DNA of 64,000 nucleotides from CAWDAQ01 sp963800325 (GTDB lineage: Bacteria > Actinomycetota > Actinomycetes > Actinomycetales > Dermatophilaceae): assembly GCA_963800325.1 (NCBI GenBank), contig CAWDAQ010000003.1, positions 186,001 through 250,000 on the forward strand, given 5' to 3'. Below, piece by piece: positions 48,436 through 56,596 of this stretch. Under the pieces are notes generated by a model. That model saw only the letters and a program-made list of their open reading frames with translations. It searched no databases and was not told the DNA's origin. Each line of letters starts with the position of its first letter. The first letter of the stretch is position 1. The translations under genes were made by a program, and so were the position numbers.

Positions 48436-48828
48436 TCAGCCCTCCACCTGGTCGCGGAGCACCCGCAGGTGCCCCCGCCGGCGGGTCTCGCGGACCCCCG
48501 CGTCGCCCTCCCCCGACGGGGGGGCGGTCCCGGCGACGACGTCGGCGGGCGGCGCGGGCTCGCGGCGGGCCTCGCGGACGACGTTGGCGAGCGCGACGAG
48601 GTCGTCGTGGTTGTCGGGGGCCACGCTCTCGCCCGGCAGCCGCACGACCTCCCAGCCGCGCGGGACGGTGAGCCGCTGGGCGTGCTCGGCGCAGAGGTCG
48701 TACGTGTGGGGCTCGGCGTAGGTCGCGAGCGGGCCCAGGACGACGGCCGAGTCGGAGTAGACGTACGTCAGCGTCGCGATCGCGGACTCGCTGCAGGGGG
48801 TGCGCGAACACGTGCGGGACAGACTCAC
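48436..48828 (-). CDS. DUF3499 family protein
   Basis: A 130-aa protein of the actinobacterial DUF3499 family (Rv3258c). SLSRTCSRTPCSESAIATLT and VYSDSAVVLGPLATYAEPH followed by YDLCAEHAQRLTVPRGWEVV are the family landmarks, with three Cys and two His that could bind zinc. Function unknown. GTG 48828 is chosen over an in-frame start at 48846 because the family begins at this point and TATGTT lies 6 nt upstream. It diverges from the metallopeptidase-like gene. Confidence 0.88.
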   Translation of the reverse strand: MSLSRTCSRTPCSESAIATLTYVYSDSAVVLGPLATYAEPHTYDLCAEHAQRLTVPRGWEVVRLPGESVAPDNHDDLVALANVVREARREPAPPADVVAGTAPPSGEGDAGVRETRRRGHLRVLRDQVEG

Positions 48829-48834
48829 CGGGCC

Positions 48835-48840
48835 AACATA
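48835..48840 (-). promoter_or_regulatory. Putative leaderless -10 box (TATGTT) of the DUF3499 gene
   Basis: TATGTT ends 6 nt before the GTG at 48828. Confidence 0.45.
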
Positions 48841-48921
48841 GACCACGGGCCGGACCTCGCGCGGCCGGGCGCGCCGTACGATGGGCGCAGGTCACCGCAG
48901 TCCAACGGCGTCGAGGGGCAC

Positions 48922-49368
48922 GTGAACGCAGCAGATCGGGGCGCGCCCGCACCCGCCCGGAGGCGGCGCCGGGACCGCCACGGGCGGGGCCGCCGCGGAC
49001 CGCTCGCGTGGCCGGCCGTCCCGGCGATGGCCTCGCGGGCTGAGGCGTTCGACGAGCTCGTCCTCGACAGCGCCGCCCGGCTCGAGCGCGTCCTCGCGAC
49101 CCGCCGGGGGGAGGTCGAGTTCGCGGTGGAGGACGTCCCGCCGAGCGACCCCGCCCCGTGGGAGGACGAGGCGGTCCCCCTGGGGCGGGTCTTCCCCGCC
49201 CAGGGCCGCCTGGCGACACGGATCGTCGTCTACCGCCGACCCGTCGAGGTGCGCGCGGAGGACCCCAAGGACCTGCCGCTGCTCGTCCACGAGGTCGTCG
49301 TCGAGCAGGTCGCCGCGCTGCTCGGGGTGTCCCCCTCCGAGGTCGACCCCGGCCACGACGGGGCCTGA
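48922..49368 (+). CDS. Metallopeptidase-family protein (Rv3259-like), degenerate zinc motif
   Basis: A 148-aa protein matching the small zincin-like family (Rv3259) next to DUF3499. The N-terminus is Arg-rich (APARRRRRDRHGRGRRGPLA), then RAEAFDELVLDSAARLERVL, a basic strand GRLATRIVVYRRPVEVRAED and LLVHEVVVEQVAALLGV. The His-Glu of HExxH is kept but the second His is a Gln, so peptidase activity is doubtful. GTG 48922 has GAGGGG close upstream; ATG 49027 would remove the conserved RRGPLAWPAVP stretch. Confidence 0.8.
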   Translation: MNAADRGAPAPARRRRRDRHGRGRRGPLAWPAVPAMASRAEAFDELVLDSAARLERVLATRRGEVEFAVEDVPPSDPAPWEDEAVPLGRVFPAQGRLATRIVVYRRPVEVRAEDPKDLPLLVHEVVVEQVAALLGVSPSEVDPGHDGA

Positions 49369-49409
49369 GGCGGGTTCGGGGCGGTGTCGACCCTGCGCCG
49401 TCGTGCGGC

Positions 49410-50939
49410 TCAGCCGGCCGGCAGCGGGCGGACCGTGACGTCGACGGGGAGCACGGCGGCGCGGCTGAGGGGACGGCTGGTGAGCAGCCGCTGACCGGCG
49501 CCGGTGGCCGTCAGCACGCCGGCCCGGAGCGCTCCCCCGCCGGTCTCCGGGCTCACCCACACCGACGCGACGTCACCGAGGTCGACGGTCCCGGAGCTGT
49601 CGCGGGCGACGTGGACGGTGCGCTCGTGCCGGTTCCCGGCGCGGTCGACGGTGACGACGGAGGCCGTCACCGGGCCGTCCGAGGCGAGCAGCGACAGTGT
49701 CCGGGTGGCGCCCCCCTTGCCCGGGGGCGGGAAGGCCGCGCCGGCGAGGTCCCCGACCGGCGCGCTCGAGGTCGCCCAGGCGAGGTCGTCGCCGTGCGAC
49801 GGCGCGCCGCCGCCGGTCGCGGTCCCCGGACCGGTGACGGCACCCGCGACGACCGGGACGTCCGAGGCGACCTCGACACCGACCACCGACGCCGGGGCGC
49901 GGCCGAGGGGGACCTCCCGGACGCTGCCGGCGGGGACCCGCAGGCTCGCGGACTGCGCCAGCGGGACCCGGCCGTGCTCGGTGAGCAGTCGGACCTGGAC
50001 CGCGGCCTCCTCCTGCCCGGGGACGCCGATCCGCACCCGGGTGCGCCCGCTGCGCTGCACGGCCGGGATGACCTGCGCCCGGGACGGCACCGCGGAGGCG
50101 GGGACGTCGTCGCTGCCGATGGCGTCGGTGCCGTCGACCCAGGTGTCGTTGAGGACTGCGCTGAGCTCGCCGCCGCTCGTGGTGACGTGGACGACGGGGG
50201 TGCGCTCGGTCGCGGACACGGCGTCGAGCAGGACGGTCCTGCGCCCGCGTGCGGGCACGACGACGTCCTCGGCCGCCGTCGACCCCACCCGGCCGTCCCG
50301 GCCGAGCATCGCGACGGAGGCGGTGACGGGGTTGGCCCCGGGGTTGCTCAGCAGGAGCCGCTCCTGACGTCCGGCGGCGCCGCCGCCGGCGACGAGCCAC
50401 GCGTCGGCGGCGGGGCTCGTGCACGGCACCGATCCGGCGCCCCGGGTCCGGTTCCCGCGGGCGCGCCACTCCTGGGCGGCGACCACCCCGGCGGCGAAGC
50501 CGGCACGGCCGCGCACGAGCAGCGGGGTGGGCGCCGAGTAGCCCGCCCGCACGCTGCCGTCCCGGTCGGCGAGCCGCTTGACGGGGTGTGCCGAGCCGAG
50601 CGGTCCGACCTCGAGCCTGCCGCCGGCGGCGGGGCCGCCGCCGGCGGCCGCGAGGACGGTCGCCGGGGGCACGGCCGCGACCACCGTCCCCGGGAGCGGG
50701 AGGTCGGGCACCTCGTCGGCGCCCCCGAGCTCCGCACCGGGGCAGACGAGGGTGGTCTCGGACAGGTCGGTCCCGGCCGCCGCGGCGCCCGGCGCCGACC
50801 CCACGTCGGAGCCGGAGAGGTCGAGGACGGCCGGGTCCCGTCCGGCGGCGAGCACGAGGCCCGCCCCCACGGCGACCGCGAGGACGACCCTGAGGACGCC
50901 GCCCGCGCTGGAGGCGCCGGACCAGCGGTGCGCGCTCAC
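49410..50939 (-). CDS. DUF5719 family secreted/membrane-anchored protein
   Basis: A 509-aa protein with an N-terminal membrane segment (VLRVVLAVAVGAGLVLAAG) and a long Ala/Gly/Val-rich extracellular beta-repeat region that matches DUF5719, usually encoded beside a large GT2 glycosyltransferase in actinobacteria. Landmarks include RLLLSNPGANPVTASVAMLG and HVTTSGGELSAVLNDTWVDG. Function unknown; a partner role in envelope polysaccharide formation is inference. The GTG overlaps the glycosyltransferase stop by 4 nt. Confidence 0.82.
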   Translation of the reverse strand: MSAHRWSGASSAGGVLRVVLAVAVGAGLVLAAGRDPAVLDLSGSDVGSAPGAAAAGTDLSETTLVCPGAELGGADEVPDLPLPGTVVAAVPPATVLAAAGGGPAAGGRLEVGPLGSAHPVKRLADRDGSVRAGYSAPTPLLVRGRAGFAAGVVAAQEWRARGNRTRGAGSVPCTSPAADAWLVAGGGAAGRQERLLLSNPGANPVTASVAMLGRDGRVGSTAAEDVVVPARGRRTVLLDAVSATERTPVVHVTTSGGELSAVLNDTWVDGTDAIGSDDVPASAVPSRAQVIPAVQRSGRTRVRIGVPGQEEAAVQVRLLTEHGRVPLAQSASLRVPAGSVREVPLGRAPASVVGVEVASDVPVVAGAVTGPGTATGGGAPSHGDDLAWATSSAPVGDLAGAAFPPPGKGGATRTLSLLASDGPVTASVVTVDRAGNRHERTVHVARDSSGTVDLGDVASVWVSPETGGGALRAGVLTATGAGQRLLTSRPLSRAAVLPVDVTVRPLPAG

Positions 50940-53900
50940 GACGACCTCCTCGAGGCGCGGGTGCCGAACGGGACGGCGAGGTAGCCGACGAGGACGAGCG
51001 CGACCGCCTGGAGGACCAGCCAGACCGGGTGCAGCGCGGGGAGGTCGACCACGAGGTGGGTGGTGCCGGCGGGGAGCCGGTAGACCGGGGTGCCCGATCC
51101 GGTTCGTGCCGTGAGCCGCTGCCCGTCCGCCGTGACCCGCGCGTGGCTGCTCCAGCCGGCGGGCTCCGCGACCGCGAGCCGGGCACCGGGGGGCACGTCG
51201 AGGGTGACGTCGGTGGTGGCGTGGGCGCCGCGGACCGGGACGCTGTGGAGACCGTCGTCGCCCAGGAGGCGCAGCCGGGACGGCGCGACCCCCTGCTCGG
51301 GCTCGACGCGCCAGACGTGGTGGTCGGCGTTGTCCCCGATGCGGGTGAGCCCCGTGGCCCCGTCGAGCCTGCGGGCGATCACCCCGGGCGAGGTCAGTGA
51401 CAGCTCGACGAACCCGACGGCGCGCCGGCGGAGGACGTCGACGGGCGGGTGGGAGCTGCCCGTCGCGGAGTCACCGACGAGAGCGGTCACGGCCGCCGCC
51501 AGGCCGGCGTCGCCGGCCTCGGCGTCGGTCGGCGCACCGGGGGCGGCGTGGGTGAGCTCGGAGCGCTCTCGCCCGACCAGCGCGTAGCCGACGTCGCGTC
51601 CGCGGGCCTCGACGAGCAGGACCCGACCGGCGAGGTTCCCCTCCGCCTGGTCGACCGCGACGGCCGGGCGCGGGTCCTGCCAGGGGGCGAGGTCGGGCCC
51701 CACGGTGGACCAGGCGAGGGCGAGCGAGGACGCGAGGGTGCCGGCGAGGGCGAGCCCGACGAGCGGCCACCGGACGAGCACGTGCCGGCCGGCCCGCCGG
51801 CGGTCCAGCGGCAGCCGGTCGACCCCGGCGAGCGCCCCGGCGAGCAGCGCGAGGACGAGGACCAGGAGCCCGAGCCCGGCCCACCCGGTCACCTCGGTCG
51901 CACCCGGGCCGAGGTCGTCGACCGTGCCCAGGCGGGTCAGCGGGGCGTACAGGGCGACGCCGAGCCCGAGGAGCCCGGTGGCGGCCGTGGCCCACGCGAG
52001 CACCGGCCGGCCGCGGGTGCGCAGCAGCCCGGCGACGCCGACCACGACCAGGGGCGCGCTGAGCAGGGCGGGGAAGGACGCGGAGCCGCCCGGGTGGGCG
52101 AGGGCCACCTGCCAGGGGTCGGCCTCGGGCCCGGAGGCGAGCATGCCCTCGCCCGCGAGCAGCAGCCGCGGGCTCGCGGCGAGCGTGACCACCCACGGCC
52201 CGAGCAGCACGACCGGGACGACGGCGACGACCAGTCCGCGCAGCCGTGCCGCCCCTCGGCCGGCGACGGCCACCCCGAGGGCCCCGAGGACGACGAGCAG
52301 GGCCAGCCCCGGGACGAACGCCCCGAGGACCGCGGTCGCGAGCGCGGTCGCGAAGGCGGCGGTCGGGGTGCCGGACCGGCGGGAGGCGAGGACGAGCCCG
52401 GCGGCGGCGGCCGGGAGCAGGACGAGCGCGACGGCGGCGCCGACGCGGCCCTCGCCGACGACGGCGCCGGCCAGCGCGGTCGTGGACCACGCGACCCCGG
52501 CGACGGCGCGTGGCCAGCGGCTGCGGGTGAGCACCCGGCCAGCGAGGTAGGCCGAGGCGCAGGCGAGCGGGAGCGTCGCGGCGAGCCCCCACGCGAGGGC
52601 GGTCGCGACGGGGGACCCGCCACCCCCGGGCACGTGCCCGACCACCCACGACGCGGCGGCCACGACGACGAGGGCGGGCGAGGTCGCGCCGTCGCCCCCG
52701 AGCCCACCGCCGTGCCAGGCGTCCCGCCAGGCGTGCCAGAGCGTGCCCGCGCTCGCGCGCACCCCGACGAGCTGCCCGCCGGCGAGGCCGTCGCCGAGCC
52801 GTCCCACGAGCCCGCCGGGGACGCTGCGGACCGCGAGCGCGGTGACGAGGCTGCTCAGCAGGACCGCGAGCACCCCGGGGTGGCGCGCCAGTCCCCCGAG
52901 CCACCGTTCGTGCTCCTCCTCCGCGGGCGCCCCGCCCTCGCCGTCGGCCCCCGGGCCGGTCTCGGCGGCGGGCGCGCCGGCGCGGCCGTGGTCGTCGGGC
53001 AGGCGTCCGGAGTCGAACGCGACGGCGTCGCGGACCTCGTCCGAGACGGTGGCGGCGACGGCCCCGGCGGGGACGAACAGCCGGGCGATGTCCCGCCGCG
53101 CGACGGTCCGCCGGGACCGGGAGTGCAGCAGCCGGCGCGGGCGGAGCACGGCGCCGACGTCGCCGAGCTCCCGCAGGGCGGCACGGGGCCGCTTGAGCAG
53201 CAGGAGCAGGAGCGAGGCCACGATCCCGCCGAGACCAACCCAGGCGGCGAGCAGCGGGAAGGCCCACCAGGAGCACCGGGCGAGCGCCACGCGTCGGGCC
53301 TGGCGGCGCTGGGACGGTGTCGGCGCGGCGGCGGGGTCGTCGACCCGGACGAGCGCGCCGGGGACGGTGACGACCCGGCTGCCCGCCTGCTGGGCGCGCC
53401 AGCCGAGGTCGAGGTCGCCGCCGAGGTCGCCGAGCCGGGGGTCGAACCCCTGCAGCCGGCCGAGCACCGCGACGTCCGCGAGCAGCCCCTCGAACGGGAC
53501 GGCGAGCGCGTCCCCCCGGTGGTCGTACTGCCCCTGGTCGAGCTCGCCGCCGCGGGGATCCGGGACCAGCCGGCCGCAGCGGGTGGCCTGGATGCCGTAG
53601 CGGTGCAGCCGCCCGGGGTCGCTGCGGCGGACGAGCTTCGGGCCCGCGAGCGCGGCCGACGGCGAGCCCCGCAGGGCCGCGACGAGGGCGCCGAGGGCCT
53701 CCGGCTCGGGGACGCTGCGGGGCGTCAGGAGCCAGACGTGCGTCGTCCCGGCGGGCAGCGCCGGGTCCTCCCCGCCGAGCGCGGCGGTCACCGCCTGCCG
53801 GGGGTCCGCCCCGGGGACGGGCAGCACCCGCGTCCCGCGCAGGTCGCTGCCGAGCTCGGGCAGGGAGGTGGAGAGCGCCCCGTCGGCGCTGGTGTCGAGG

Positions 53901-54061
53901 AGGAGGACGTGGTCGGCCGGGCGGGACTGCCCGGCCAGGGCCCCGAGCACCTCGACGAGGGCCGCGTCGACCCGCTCGGCGACGACGACGGCGGTGGCGA
54001 CGGTGGCCGGGGCCCGCCGGGACGGTGAGGCGGGGCCGGCCTGGGTCGGGGCAGTCGTCAC
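50936..54061 (-). CDS. Large polytopic membrane glycosyltransferase, family 2
   Basis: A 1041-aa protein. Residues 1-270 form a GT2 domain (TVATAVVVAERVDAALVEVL, GPKLVRRSDPG, and the acceptor-side LGDLGGDLDLGWRAQQAG). A membrane helix at about 280-305 follows. The rest has about ten or more membrane helices and an extracellular C-terminal region ending in a last helix (LVLQAVALVLVGYLAVPFG). Such GT2-plus-membrane proteins are thought to build envelope glycans. GTG 54061 is the first start after the whiB stop and lacks a clear ribosome-binding site. Confidence 0.88.
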   Translation of the reverse strand: MTTAPTQAGPASPSRRAPATVATAVVVAERVDAALVEVLGALAGQSRPADHVLLLDTSADGALSTSLPELGSDLRGTRVLPVPGADPRQAVTAALGGEDPALPAGTTHVWLLTPRSVPEPEALGALVAALRGSPSAALAGPKLVRRSDPGRLHRYGIQATRCGRLVPDPRGGELDQGQYDHRGDALAVPFEGLLADVAVLGRLQGFDPRLGDLGGDLDLGWRAQQAGSRVVTVPGALVRVDDPAAAPTPSQRRQARRVALARCSWWAFPLLAAWVGLGGIVASLLLLLLKRPRAALRELGDVGAVLRPRRLLHSRSRRTVARRDIARLFVPAGAVAATVSDEVRDAVAFDSGRLPDDHGRAGAPAAETGPGADGEGGAPAEEEHERWLGGLARHPGVLAVLLSSLVTALAVRSVPGGLVGRLGDGLAGGQLVGVRASAGTLWHAWRDAWHGGGLGGDGATSPALVVVAAASWVVGHVPGGGGSPVATALAWGLAATLPLACASAYLAGRVLTRSRWPRAVAGVAWSTTALAGAVVGEGRVGAAVALVLLPAAAAGLVLASRRSGTPTAAFATALATAVLGAFVPGLALLVVLGALGVAVAGRGAARLRGLVVAVVPVVLLGPWVVTLAASPRLLLAGEGMLASGPEADPWQVALAHPGGSASFPALLSAPLVVVGVAGLLRTRGRPVLAWATAATGLLGLGVALYAPLTRLGTVDDLGPGATEVTGWAGLGLLVLVLALLAGALAGVDRLPLDRRRAGRHVLVRWPLVGLALAGTLASSLALAWSTVGPDLAPWQDPRPAVAVDQAEGNLAGRVLLVEARGRDVGYALVGRERSELTHAAPGAPTDAEAGDAGLAAAVTALVGDSATGSSHPPVDVLRRRAVGFVELSLTSPGVIARRLDGATGLTRIGDNADHHVWRVEPEQGVAPSRLRLLGDDGLHSVPVRGAHATTDVTLDVPPGARLAVAEPAGWSSHARVTADGQRLTARTGSGTPVYRLPAGTTHLVVDLPALHPVWLVLQAVALVLVGYLAVPFGTRASRRSS

Positions 54062-54092
54062 GGCGTCGGGGGGCCGTCGGCCGCCGCGGCGC

Positions 54093-54356
54093 TCAGACCG
54101 CGCGCTTCTTGAGCTTGCGGCGCTCGCGCTCGGAGAGACCGCCCCAGATGCCGAACCGCTCGTCGTTGGCCAAGGCGTACTCCAGGCACTCGGCCCGGAC
54201 CTCGCACCCCACGCAGACCTTCTTCGCCTCGCGGGTCGACCCGCCCTTCTCGGGGAAGAACGCCTCGGGGTCTGTCTGTGCGCACAGTGAACGCTCCTGC
54301 CACGAGAGCTCCTCGCCCTCGCCACCCATCGTCGTCAGTAGCTGAAGCTCCTGCAC
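54093..54356 (-). CDS. whiB2: WhiB-family regulator, WhiB2/WhiB type
   Basis: An 87-aa iron-sulfur transcription factor of the WhiB2 (WhmD)/Streptomyces WhiB group, which controls septation. SLCAQTDPEAFFPEKGGSTR, then KKVCVGCEVRAECLEYAL gives the four cluster Cys, and FGIWGGLSERERRKLKK is the turn and basic tail. GTG 54356 (QELQLLTT) has AGGAGG 4-5 nt upstream and fits the length of relatives. It has its own strong promoter at 54434-54463, diverging from fbiA. Confidence 0.96.
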   Translation of the reverse strand: MQELQLLTTMGGEGEELSWQERSLCAQTDPEAFFPEKGGSTREAKKVCVGCEVRAECLEYALANDERFGIWGGLSERERRKLKKRAV

Positions 54357-54433
54357 GGGCCCTCCTCGACCTCGAATCGGGCCGCCCCGTCCCGGGACGG
54401 TCACCCCGGCTTCCCGCCGGGGCACTGGGATGA

Positions 54434-54463
54434 ATTACACGCGTGTCATCCGTGATTAGTCAA
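54434..54463 (-). promoter_or_regulatory. whiB2 promoter with palindrome over the -10 box
   Basis: On the minus strand TTGACT (54458-54463), an 18-bp spacer and TGTAAT (54434-54439) form a strong sigma-70-type promoter about 80 nt before the whiB2 start. A perfect palindrome ACACGCGTGT (54437-54446) overlaps the -10 box, as an operator would. Confidence 0.6.
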
Positions 54464-54492
54464 GCCGGAGCGTGTACAGGAGACTGGTCCCC

Positions 54493-55494
54493 ATGCGTAT
54501 CACTGCCATCGCCGGTGGCGTCGGCGGGGCCCGGTTCCTGCGGGGGCTGCGGGCCCACCTCGACGACACGCCCGGCCTCGGGGACACCGACCTCACGGTC
54601 GTCGGGAACACCGGCGACGACATCACCCTGTTCGGTCTGCGGGTGTGCCCGGACCTGGACACCCTGCTCTACACGCTCGGCGGCGACGTCGACGAGGGAC
54701 GGGGTTGGGGCCGGGCCGACGACGGCTCCGTCGTGCAGGCCGAGCTCCGCGCCTACGGGGCCGAGCCGCAGTGGTTCACGTTGGGGGACAAGGACTTCGG
54801 CACCCACGTGGCCCGCTCGCAATGGCTCGGTCAGGGCCTCCCGCTCAGCGAGGTGACCGCCAGGCTCGCCGAGCGCTGGGGGCTTCCCGGGCGCCGGGTG
54901 CGGCTGCTGCCGATGAGCGACTCCCCCGTCGAGACCCACGTCGTGCTCGAGGAGGACGGGCAGCGACGGGCCGTGCACTTCCAGGAGTGGTGGGTGCGCA
55001 TGCGCGCCCAGGTCCCCGCGGCGTCGTTCGTCGCCGCCGGGATGGACCGGGCGACCGCCGCGCCGGGGGTGCTGGACGCGATCCGGGAGGCCGACGTCGT
55101 CCTGCTGCCGCCGAGCAACCCGGTGGTCTCGATCGGCATCGTCCTCGGCGTGCCGGGCGTGCGGGAGGCCCTGCGCGGCACCCGGGCCCCGGTCGTCGGC
55201 GTGTCGCCGCTGATCTCGGGGGCCCCGGTGCGGGGCCACGCGGACGCCTGTCTCGCCGCGCTCGGGCTGCCGTCGACGACGGCGGCGGTCGCCGGGCTCT
55301 ACGAGGACTTCCTCGACGGCTGGCTCGTCGACCCCGCCGACGCGGGCACCGTGCCGGCGTCGGCGGGGGGCCGCGGACTCACCGTCCGGGAGCACCACTC
55401 CCCGCTGCTCATGCGCGACGTGTCCTCGGCGGCCGCGATCGCCGCCGAGGCCCTCGGCCTCGCCCGCGAGCTCGCCGGGGACGGGCGTGGCTGA
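54493..55494 (+). CDS. fbiA: 2-phospho-L-lactate transferase (F420 biosynthesis), CofD/FbiA
   Basis: Joins the phospho-lactyl or phosphoenolpyruvyl moiety to the deazaflavin Fo, making (dehydro-)F420-0. The 333-aa protein starts ITAIAGGVGGARFLRGLR and has VVGNTGDDITLFGLRVCPDL, LGDKDFGTHVARSQWL, and LLPPSNPVVSIGIVLGVPG, all CofD marks. ATG 54493 has CAGGAG about 10 nt upstream; a GTG at 54472 is less likely. It leads the fbiA-fbiB pair, with an 8-nt overlap. Confidence 0.96.
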   Translation: MRITAIAGGVGGARFLRGLRAHLDDTPGLGDTDLTVVGNTGDDITLFGLRVCPDLDTLLYTLGGDVDEGRGWGRADDGSVVQAELRAYGAEPQWFTLGDKDFGTHVARSQWLGQGLPLSEVTARLAERWGLPGRRVRLLPMSDSPVETHVVLEEDGQRRAVHFQEWWVRMRAQVPAASFVAAGMDRATAAPGVLDAIREADVVLLPPSNPVVSIGIVLGVPGVREALRGTRAPVVGVSPLISGAPVRGHADACLAALGLPSTTAAVAGLYEDFLDGWLVDPADAGTVPASAGGRGLTVREHHSPLLMRDVSSAAAIAAEALGLARELAGDGRG

Positions 55495-56596
55495 GGCAGC
55501 CGGGGCGCCGGCGCTGCCGCTGCTCGTGCTCCCGGTGACCGGCCTGCCGGAGGTGCGGGCCGGGGACGACCTCGCCGCGCTCGTCGCGGCCGCCACGTCG
55601 CGCAGGACCGGGGCATCCGGGGCATCCGCTTCGGGTGGGCCGGGTCCGCTCCGGCCCGGGGACGTCGTCGTCGTCTCGAGCAAGGTCGTCTCGAAGGCGG
55701 CCGGGCTCCGGTGGCCGGGGGCCGGGGAGGCCGCCCGGTCCGAGGCCGTGCGCGCCCAGTCGTCCCGGGTCGTCGCCGAGCGGGACGCGGGCGGGCGCGT
55801 GGTCCAGGTCGTCGAGTCGGTCGCGGGGCCGGTCATGGCGGCCGCGGGCGTGGACGCGTCGAACACCGGGGAGGACCCCAGGCCGCTCCTGCTGCCGGAC
55901 GAGCCGGACGCCGTCGCCGCCGACCTGCGCGACGCGCTCGCGGCCGCGGCGGGTCTGGAGCCGGGCGCCCTCGGGGTCGTGCTCAGCGACACCGCGGGAC
56001 GGCCGTGGCGGGCCGGCCAGACCGACTTCGCCCTCGGCAGCGCCGGGGTCGCGGTGCTGGAGGACCTCCGCGGCGGGGTCGACGCGGACGGGCGGCCGCT
56101 CGCGGCGACGGCCCGGGCGGTCGCCGACGAGCTCGCCGCGGCCGCGGACCTCGTCAAGGGCAAGGCCGCCTCGGTGCCGGTCGCGGTGCTGCGCGGCACC
56201 GGGCTCGTCGACGCCGCCGCGCCGGGGGCGGCCACCCTGGTGCGGACCGGGTCCGGCGACTGGTTCTCCCTCGGGGCCGCCGAGGCCGTCCGGGCCGCCC
56301 TCGGGGTCGCTCCCGGCTCCGCAGCGGCCGCGGAGGTGGGACTCCCCGCGGCCGGTGCGGAGCCCGTGGCCGACCGGGTCGCCCGGGCTGTCCGGGTGGC
56401 GCTGCGGGACGCCCCGGCGTCGGTGGGGCTCGACGCCGGGGACGCCGACGTCCGCGTCGCCGGGGACGACCGCTACGAGGTCGGCCGCGTCGTCGCCCGG
56501 CTCGAGGTGGCCCTGCGCGGCGAGGGGGTCGCGGCCCGGGTGCTCGACACGGCCGCCACCACTGTGGAGCTCCGGCTCACCGACCTCGGGGCCTGA
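55487..56596 (+). CDS. fbiB: Coenzyme F420-0:L-glutamate ligase, FbiB without nitroreductase domain
   Basis: Adds glutamates to F420-0. Residues 1-245 form the CofE-type ligase domain (LPLLVLPVTGLPEVRAGDDL, RPGDVVVVSSKVVSKAAG, VVLSDTAGRPWRAGQTDFAL, ADLVKGKAASVPVAVLRG). The 369-aa length is shorter than the ~448 aa of the mycobacterial protein, and the C-terminal part (from VRTGSGDWFSLGAAEAVRAA) does not show the FMN-reductase motifs. The reductase that completes F420 in mycobacteria may thus be encoded elsewhere. GTG 55487 overlaps fbiA by 8 nt. The end overlaps the convergent glycosylase gene by 20 nt. Confidence 0.93.
   Translation: MAEAAGAPALPLLVLPVTGLPEVRAGDDLAALVAAATSRRTGASGASASGGPGPLRPGDVVVVSSKVVSKAAGLRWPGAGEAARSEAVRAQSSRVVAERDAGGRVVQVVESVAGPVMAAAGVDASNTGEDPRPLLLPDEPDAVAADLRDALAAAAGLEPGALGVVLSDTAGRPWRAGQTDFALGSAGVAVLEDLRGGVDADGRPLAATARAVADELAAAADLVKGKAASVPVAVLRGTGLVDAAAPGAATLVRTGSGDWFSLGAAEAVRAALGVAPGSAAAAEVGLPAAGAEPVADRVARAVRVALRDAPASVGLDAGDADVRVAGDDRYEVGRVVARLEVALRGEGVAARVLDTAATTVELRLTDLGA

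Noticed and set aside
45328..49368. Plus-strand open frame of about 1346 codons running through the SIS-manB region
   Set aside because: Only its last 148 codons are coding (the Rv3259-like gene); the rest is the shadow of well-conserved minus-strand genes.
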